Assembly: GCA_037044905.1 (NCBI GenBank)
Contig: JBAOKB010000135.1
Coordinates: forward strand, 1-60,567
Length of the DNA: 60,567 nucleotides
Source: Hortaea werneckii
Lineage: Eukaryota; Ascomycota; Dothideomycetes; Mycosphaerellales; Teratosphaeriaceae
Direction of reading: 5' to 3'
The notes below the pieces were generated by a model that was given only the letters and a program-made list of their open reading frames with translations, did not search any database and had not been told where the DNA came from. Below are positions 54,373 through 60,567 of this stretch, one piece after another (within the stretch, counting starts at the first letter, position 1; the number at the start of each line of letters is the position of its first letter). A program made the position numbers and the translations under genes.

Positions 54373-54876
54373 TCGCGTTGGGCGCGCGACATGGGCCTAG
54401 ATGAGTCAGTGTATAGTGGAGAACATAAAGAAGTATTCTGCCAGTGATATTGTACGATTCCTTTCACGCCGGGTTCATCAAATTGATTACTGTACGAAGA
54501 TGTGTTATAAATGCCACAACCTGTACAATGTATGAGTAGAAGCAAATGCTAAAAAGTAGAAATCGTGATAGCTCGGCTCCGTCGCCATCTTATCACGGGC
54601 CGCGATAGGGTAACTCTGACGGAAGGGAGGGATCGTCAACGCCAAGAGGTAGCGATTTGGTCGCCGATATGCTTTCCCACAAGAGATGGCTGGGAAGAGA
54701 ATGACTTTTGCACACCAACAGACGTAGTGTCCCGTAAGTCCGTCGGCGGTGCTTCCATCGTTGGAGACTGTTGATTTGCTAGCGTATGACGGTAAGTATA
54801 AGTTGTTGCGGTTGTTCTGCTGCGAAGACATCCACCAACTTTAAACATCGTCTCCTCTATTCCTACCATCCAGATC
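54373..54876. other. Intergenic SDR / nucleoside hydrolase
   Basis: About 500 bp, no supported feature; promoter of the nucleoside hydrolase gene. Confidence 0.5.
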
Positions 54877-56090
54877 ATGTCTTTCCTAGCAAGATCTTTC
54901 GCCGCTGTAGCGGCAGTGAACACCTTAGTATCGACGGTCGCCTCGCCAGTGTCGATGACAAACGGCTCTTCGACCAATGCAACAGCATACAGGCCAAAAG
55001 TCATCTTGGATAACGACTGGGAAACGACAGGCTTCATATCGTACCTGCAAGCACTCAGTGCAGGATGGGAAGTCTTGGGTCTTGCTTCTGATACAGCCAA
55101 TTCTTGGGCCTTGCAAACAGGCTTACACGCCCTCGCTACATTGGAAGCCGGCAATCTCAGTTGCATTCCTGTTTATCTCGGTTCCGATTACCCTCTGATC
55201 AACACACCCAAACTATTCCGGGCCTGGGAAGACGTACACGGTGCGTGAGAATTTCGAGGATCACTCAAGGGCTGAAGCTAACGAACGCAGGTGTGCTACC
55301 ATGGGAAGGCGCTTTCGCTCCTATGAACCTCACAGCTGAAGAGGCAGGGAGTGACCCAACCTCAGGTGACCCTAAGAGGGTCAGCCGAGCAGCATTTTAC
55401 GAGGGTTTCCCTAATGTTACGGCTCAAGATATAAGCGCGGCAGAGTTCATGGTCCAGAGTGTACGCAAGTACCCAGGAGAAGTCTCGATTTACAGCGCAG
55501 GCGCTCTCACCAACATCGCCTTGGCAGTCCGCATGGATCCTTCTTTCGCAAGCAATGCTAAAGAGCTTGTCATCATGGGCGGCTACATTGATGTGAATCT
55601 GCTGCAGACGACCGGAACCGTACTGCTTGCCGACTTGCAGTCCGACATCAACCTGATGATTGACCCTGAAGCATCCAAGATTGCCTTTAAAGCCGACTTT
55701 CCAAACATCACCTTTGCGGGCAATGTCGCCAACCAGGTGATGGCGACGCGATCCTTCCTTGACGAGCTATATGAGGTCAAGAATGCCTACACAGAGCTGG
55801 CGTACACACGGTACAACACTGACTTCCCATTCTGGGATGAGACAGCTGCCGCACTGATGGTCGATCCCAGTCTGGCTCTCAACACTACGAGCTTCTACGT
55901 GGATGTAGACACTGCTTACGGCAGCCCATCCTATGGCAACATTCACGCATACCAAGAAGCCCTGGCACCCACCGCTCAGGAACTCAGGAAAGTGAATTAC
56001 GTGCTGGAAATTGACGGAGAGGGTTTGAAGGAGCAGATCAAGAAGGCAGTGCAGCAGCCTCCTACTTGTGCTGACCTCCCATGGATATAA
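54877..56090 (+). CDS. Secreted divergent nucleoside hydrolase
   Basis: Exons 54877-55240 and 55291-56090; the 50-bp intron has donor GTGCGT, branch GCTAAC, acceptor CGCAG; the join gives WEDVHGVLPWEGAF. Product 387 aa. A signal-peptide-like N-terminus (FLARSFAAVAAVNTLVSTVAS) and several NxS/T sites suggest secretion. The inosine-uridine nucleoside hydrolase fold is shown by VILDNDW at 42-48, GLASDTANSWALQTGLHALATLE, IYSAGALTNIALAVR, VIMGGYIDV and a late WDETAAALMVDP. The usual Ca-binding start DTDPGxDD is here DNDWETTGF, so the first Asp pair is kept but the second pair (DD) is lost. The intron happens to be open in the downstream frame. A role in scavenging ribose or bases from extracellular nucleosides is inferred. 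Confidence 0.85.
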
Positions 56091-56875
56091 TGAAATGGGA
56101 TGCGAATACGATAGACCATGAGATGTCAAAAATGTACCTTTCTGTGTATATGTATATATATTCGATACCAAATGAAGATCATTCGCCGACGAATCTCGAC
56201 GAATTCGACTGCTGCAAGTTAGCGAGCTGTTCAAGCGCTTGCGAATAGTTCAATTTTGCAATTTGCATTTGAGCTCACATCGGTCTTTACCCTGATTTGG
56301 AAAGCTCCCTCTTGTTGTAACGTTGCGGGCTGACCCAAATTCCGTCTCATGTCGAGACGGGCAATAGGCGAACTCCATGGTCTAGCTCGATGCCTAGTTA
56401 AACTGGCAAATTGAAAATAGTATAGAAAGTGAACTCCCGACTGCGTCTTAAATCACAACCTAAATGACAGCTTTAATCCCGACGAGTTCGAATCATTATA
56501 ATCCACTCAAAGTCACATTTGAATTCTGTCTTTGGCTTTGAGTGCGGCTTGATATACAGTCAATGTCCAACTAATTTTCAAATGGCAATGCCCCTAATTC
56601 TAAGGACGACTTATTTTACGACCAATGAACAAAACGCAGATTCCGCCGAACCCGTCGGCTTCGACGAACCTTTGTATGGACTTTATATACAAACCGAATT
56701 GTAGGTTTGCACTTGAGTTTGCTTCGATAGCTAGTTGACGTTACTATGCGGCTGGGTCTAATTAGATCCGGCCTGCAACCCAAACTCAGTGTGCAAGCTT
56801 ACGAAGTTACGATATGGACTCAATCTTCGACTTAGTATCTCGCGTGTTTCACAGTCTGAGTTGACGAGGTCTTGT

Positions 56876-56975
56876 GGTGAGGTTTCCGTTGGTGAGATTT
56901 GCGTTGATGAGGTTTTCGTTGGTGAGGTTTTCGTTGGTGAGGTTCTTGTGGGTGACGTTATGGTGAGTGAGGTTG
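56876..56975 (+). repeat. 15-bp minisatellite, about six copies
   Basis: Unit close to GGTGAGGTTTTCGTT. Two copies are nearly perfect and the outer ones diverge. The period keeps one frame open, so it would read (V/F)VGEV five-residue repeats; no start or gene context supports real translation. Confidence 0.8.
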
Positions 56976-57379
56976 TTTAGTCTTTCTTCTCATCCGGTCT
57001 CTATAATGCACATCCAATATTGCCAAGTTAATTTCTGTCGTGCTAGACGCATCTCACTTTGTTGGATTCTCGCTTGTCTAGGAAAAAGACCGCGGTCTGG
57101 CATAGCTTGTAGCATGCACAAAGAACGTTGCAAACACCTGGTAATATCGACTTTGGAAGCGAAGTGCACGCAATCTCGAACATCACTGTCTCACGACGAG
57201 TACACATCAAGGCACCATGGTATGCGCTGGCGTAGGAGTCGATGATAATAATTCAGCGTTGAGAGTATCTCGAGCGACGCCCGACATCATGGTGAGCAGA
57301 GCAACGTCTACAGTCTAGTCCCTCGGTAGCTGCGCAGGAGGACCGGAAGAGCGCTTCATACTGGCGCTAGATCGACTCT

Positions 57380-57550
57380 GTGAGACGGAATTTGGTGAGA
57401 GCCCGAATTTCGTGAGAACGGAAATTTCGTGAGAGCCCAAATTGTGTGAGAGCCCGAATTGTGTGAGAACCGAATGTCGTGAGAACCCAATTCCGTGCGC
57501 AAATTCGTGAAAACCCATTTCTATGCGCAACTTCGTGAGAACTCAACTTT
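57380..57550. repeat. 17-bp minisatellite, about ten degenerate copies
   Basis: Unit close to GTGAGAGCCCGAATTTC, with copies such as GTGAGAACGGAAATTTC, GTGAGAGCCCAAATTGT and shortened GTGCGCAAATTC at the right end. Confidence 0.8.
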
Positions 57551-57968
57551 GTAAGGGCTCCAACGCATGCAACTCTGTAATGGTCCCACTCTTAGTATCA
57601 CCTCTGTACAGGCCAATTCTCCAGGCGTCTAATCTGAACGGGAACTCTGTACGGATATCTCGATAAAACTCAACTTTAAACTCATCAGCTCGATGATGGA
57701 TTTATGTCAATGCTAGCGTAGACACAAGTACTGGACTAACTCTCAAGAGCCCAAAAATACTGCAAGGGCTCTTCAACACTGTCAGGACATTTATATGCTG
57801 ATCGAGCCCATCCTGTCAGAGGGCATTCTGTATCGTCTAATTTTTTCTCCAAATTTCACGCTTCCTGCGCCAGGAACGATTCGCAAGACGGAACAGAGCT
57901 TCCAAAGTGACTGAGGTTCAAAACACAAGACACATCATGACTGACAGGACCTCGTGAAGATCACTTTC

Positions 57969-58819
57969 TCAATGTCTTCTCTGGCTCTTTCTCAAAGCAT
58001 GACACCACTCTGCCCATCTCCTCGCACCTTTTGCCATCATCGACTTCAAATCTTCTTTCACTTCGCTCACTCCCCATGCCTCATTCTCCCAATTTTTCGC
58101 CCAGCCGGTCTTTGAGGGCAAACATCCAATGGCTTCGACAATCTCTGTCTCTGTCGGAGGCGGCGCAGAAGGCGTAAAACCGAGCGTTAGCCTGTCTGCG
58201 TTGTGATCGCTCGTCTCGGAAGTCGAAGCGAGGGGTTTTATGACAGAGTGACTTGTCTTTGCACCGCGAATGCTTGCACATGCCCATACTGCGTCGATCT
58301 CTAGCAAGCCGCCAAATGGCCCGACGAGAGTGGCGAGAATGTCGATGGCGAATGAAACAGGAAGCAACCCAGTCGCAATGCTTGCAACTTTTTCAGCTTT
58401 GGACTTGGAAGGCAGCATTTTGTTCACGACCTCCTGCCTAAGTCGATCCGGATTCTTTGCATACTGGAGGGCCACACAAGCATCAACTCCTCAAGTTTGA
58501 TCGTAGCTTTGGTGTTCTCATTCTTGTAAGAGTCTTCAGCACGGTTGTCGCCATGGTTTTCGTGTCCATCGCTGGCCGTCATGCGATTGAGAAACTCAGC
58601 GGTGCTCGGCTTCGTCTGCGATCTTCCCCAATTGATGCCCCCTTTCGCCTTGCCCTTTCGACCCTTGCAGGACATCGTCTTGACATCGCTTGTCTTTGCC
58701 TCTCGAATATTTTCTTCCTATTTCCGCTGGACTTTCTGAACATGTCCGTCTTTCTCATCTGTCTTGGACCTGTTCAAAGGTGGTGGAGGAGAAGGAGAAG
58801 TATAGATCAGAACCACCGG
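57969..58819 (-). pseudogene. Probable broken gene: unknown fungal family with in-frame stop and frameshift
   Basis: Reading the minus strand from 58819, one frame gives TSPSPPPPLNRSKTDEKDGH, then hits TAG at 58720-58718. It continues in the same frame through EENIREAKTSD and MSCKGRKGKAKGG to KATIKLEE near 58490. There the sense switches to another frame, ACVALQYAKNPDRLRQEVVNKML, which stays open to the stop at 57969. The switch equals one missing base at about 58480-58487. No intron with good signals bridges either break. The C-terminal part (VSFAIDILATLVGPFGGLLEID, ASIRGAKTSHSV, EVKEDLKSMMAKGARRWAEW) looks like a real conserved fungal protein of unknown function. Alternatives: sequencing errors, or unusual short introns. 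The 5' end is not located. Confidence 0.5.
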
Positions 58820-59968
58820 TCAATTAGTCCCTATTCGCGGAATCAACTGCAAACGTTGGTTTGGGAAAAGGCACGAGGTAAGCGACCAAACGATGTGGAC
58901 CGCGAGCAAAATGGATTGGAGAGGCAACGTCTTCTCCGCCAAAGCTTGTTCGTTTTCGTTGCGGCGGCGGTGGAATATTCAGGCTTGGGTTCAGAGAATG
59001 AGCAGTAGGTCCTGGCGTTCGAGTGTCCGAGACCTCCATTATTGGACCGGGAAAGGAGCTCAGGGCGCTCGATACCTAGAAGCGCAGTGGACGTTGTTTC
59101 AGCTTGGTTGGTGTCCTCAGAGGAGCTCACGGTTGAAGTCCCAGATGTCGGACGGATGTGGATCAAAGAAGGTGCGAGTGAGTTACGAGTCCATATGCAG
59201 GAAGAAGAGAAGCGCATTCGATTCCAAGTTCTGATCCATATACCGCGTGCCCATTGGAGCAATGGCAGGCGGAGTGCGCCCCAGGCATGACGTCTGTTCA
59301 AGGCACAGTGATTGTGGATGCGTCGCCGTCACGGCTACTGTAGCGAGGTCACGCTATTCGCGCCTATATTCTGCAGCGGCAGCAGCGTTGTGCGAATATC
59401 GATCGCCTGTCAAGTCGACGAAAACATTCATCATCAGCGGCTGTGGCAGGTCGATAGACCATACCAAACCACCTGGGCATGCATGTACAGCGGGAGGACA
59501 AACACCGTCGATAACGCATGTAGCCTGGGGCTTAATTCGCGTTGTCAGAGCTTGGCTTGTCAGATTTATCCGGTCTCCTCAAACAACATCGGCATCGACG
59601 ACACCATATCGTACCTCTGCGATCACAGATCGACTCGCATGTCAGTACACGTGTTCGGAACGTCTTGCGCAGCTTGGGAAATTCCAGAAGCCCACCAGGC
59701 TTACCAGAGTTGCCCGATTCTCACACGGCCTGACACAGGGCAAAGTAATACAGGTGCTGCGGAGACCTTTACAGGCCAGACAGGTGCGAGTCAACAAGCC
59801 TAGCCTCTAATGTGACAATGGCGCTCATCTACGTGTAGTGGTTGACCTGCCCTCAATGCAATGGCCGTTCCATCATGCTTTATCACAGCTTTCAAAAGAA
59901 ACATTAGCAGTTCAATGACAGTGTGGGTATCTCAAGCTTATATACAAAAGCCAGACTAACGGCTGACT
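58820..59968. other. Region without a clear gene
   Basis: About 1.15 kb. Proline- and Ser-rich minus-strand readings (for example SLNIPPPPQRKRTSF near 58950) may be upstream remains of the broken gene. Plus-strand open frames up to 187 codons lack family features. Nothing is called. Confidence 0.35.
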
Positions 59969-60567
59969 TCACAGTGCATAGTTCTCCGCGTGTAAAAAGA
60001 TCTCTTCGCAATCCTTCTGTTTCCAGACTCGCGATTGCAACTCGGCAACCGTATTACTCACATCCACCCTCAATCCTGGAGGGCCGCACACGAAGACGCA
60101 AGTCCGACGACCGGTCCATTCTTCACTCATCTCCTTCAACATGTACGGGATGTCTGGCCGACCCCATTCCGTACTCCAGCCTGTCTTACGTGACTTGACC
60201 GCTGCGGGCATGAATGCGAAGCGCATCAAATTCTTTTGGAATTCTGTTGGTGTTGAGGGGAAGCCAAAATCGAACTCCTGGGGATTCTCAACTTGCGCTG
60301 ACTGCTGATTTATCGAATCCTGTGCCGCCTGAGCGGAGCTGATGTCTACAGACAGCGGGCGCGATCGTCGCTTCTCGTGTAGCGTAGGGTGCGGTGGCAT
60401 ATGAGGTGTTTCTTCTATCATGCGATTGTCTGGTGAGTGCGACCGTCCAGTGTCCTGGCTTGTACCGCGCCTGTCAGGGGATGGCGACAGATGACGAGCA
60501 GACATTGGCTTCAGGTGAGCCTGGGGCAAAGGCCTCAATCGATCATTGTTCTCTTCTCGCAGCTCCT
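59969..60567 (-). CDS. Ferric-reductase-type oxidoreductase, C-terminal part only
   Basis: The frame is open to the window edge, so the N-terminal and membrane domains lie outside. The visible 198 residues start with a Ser/Pro/Arg-rich insert, then EFDFGFPSTPTEFQKNLMRFAFMP, IPYMLKEMSEEWTGRRTCVFVCGPPGLRVDVSNTV, and end with EEIFLHAENYAL. CGPPG is the NADPH-binding motif, and the C-terminal HAENYAL-type end is characteristic of fungal ferric reductases (FRE family, NAD_binding_6). These plasma-membrane haem/FAD proteins reduce Fe3+ or Cu2+ outside the cell. The Ser-rich insert before the NADPH motif is typical of some filamentous members. Confidence 0.85.
   Translation of the reverse strand, partial: ELREENNDRLRPLPQAHLKPMSARHLSPSPDRRGTSQDTGRSHSPDNRMIEETPHMPPHPTLHEKRRSRPLSVDISSAQAAQDSINQQSAQVENPQEFDFGFPSTPTEFQKNLMRFAFMPAAVKSRKTGWSTEWGRPDIPYMLKEMSEEWTGRRTCVFVCGPPGLRVDVSNTVAELQSRVWKQKDCEEIFLHAENYAL

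Larger units (their letters stand above)
56091..57968. other. AT-rich gene-poor stretch with two minisatellites
   Basis: 1.9 kb with no supported gene. Contains a 15-bp minisatellite (56876-56975) and a 17-bp minisatellite (57380-57550), entered separately. Confidence 0.6.

Noticed and set aside
55104..55290. Open frame reading through the nucleoside hydrolase intron
   Set aside because: The spliced model keeps the signal peptide and the N-terminal strand VILDNDW; the read-through frame has neither.
58457..59008. 183-codon plus-strand frame
   Set aside because: Opposite to the better supported, though broken, minus-strand coding sequence; composition shows no family likeness.
59247..59810. 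Two overlapping plus-strand frames of 163 and 187 codons, one with many cysteines
   Set aside because: No signal peptide, no splice-consistent extension and no recognisable motif; chance open frames in GC-balanced DNA remain likely.
1..60567. CRISPR arrays, bacterial operons, insertion sequences
   Set aside because: No regularly spaced identical repeats with unique spacers, no transposase or reverse transcriptase, and spliceosomal introns show a eukaryotic genome.

Overview
The window reads as nuclear DNA of a filamentous ascomycete (Pezizomycotina). Coding regions are dense. Genes are interrupted by short spliceosomal introns of about 48-85 bp with GTRNGT donors and YAG acceptors. Every protein I can place belongs to a fungal family: Sen1, Sub2, Chs5, a Nup53-type nucleoporin, a fungal glucokinase, a type II membrane GH3 beta-glucosidase, and a peroxisomal malate synthase. 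The gene set and the TACCTAGGTA-type intergenic motifs suggest a Dothideomycete, but that is an inference. Boundaries of spliced genes were worked out by hand from splice signals and frame continuity.

Layout. 0-13 kb: 3' part of a metallo-beta-lactamase-fold hydrolase, a fructosyl-amino-acid/sarcosine-oxidase-like flavoenzyme, an MFS transporter, two F-box proteins and a large unknown protein. 13-24 kb: the RNA/DNA helicase Sen1 (2058 aa) and a three-exon proline-rich protein of unknown function. 25-36 kb: malate synthase (glyoxylate cycle), Chs5 (exomer), an ISG12/IFI6-like small membrane protein, a Nup53/Nup35-type nucleoporin, Sub2 (mRNA export) divergent from Rpr2 (RNase P), and a GPI-anchored-type surface protein. 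38-46.5 kb: a carbohydrate block with glucokinase, a membrane-anchored GH3 enzyme and a secreted GH31 enzyme, which could together release and phosphorylate glucose. 49.4-56 kb: a peroxisomal-type acyl-CoA synthetase, a Cys-rich fibroin-3-like membrane protein, a short-chain dehydrogenase and a secreted divergent nucleoside hydrolase. 57.9-60.6 kb: a gene that looks broken, and the C-terminal end of a ferric-reductase-type oxidoreductase.

The most unusual DNA is the gene-free interval 46.5-49.4 kb. It holds an intron-containing tRNA-Gly(GCC) and three different, strongly diverged tandem-repeat families with periods of about 160, 195 and 75 bp. A second gene-poor stretch (56.1-57.9 kb) carries two short minisatellites. 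Among the genes, malate synthase stands out: its peroxisomal targeting signal sits alone in a tiny last exon, and retention of the preceding intron gives an immediate in-frame stop, so splicing could decide location. No clearly new multi-gene system was found.
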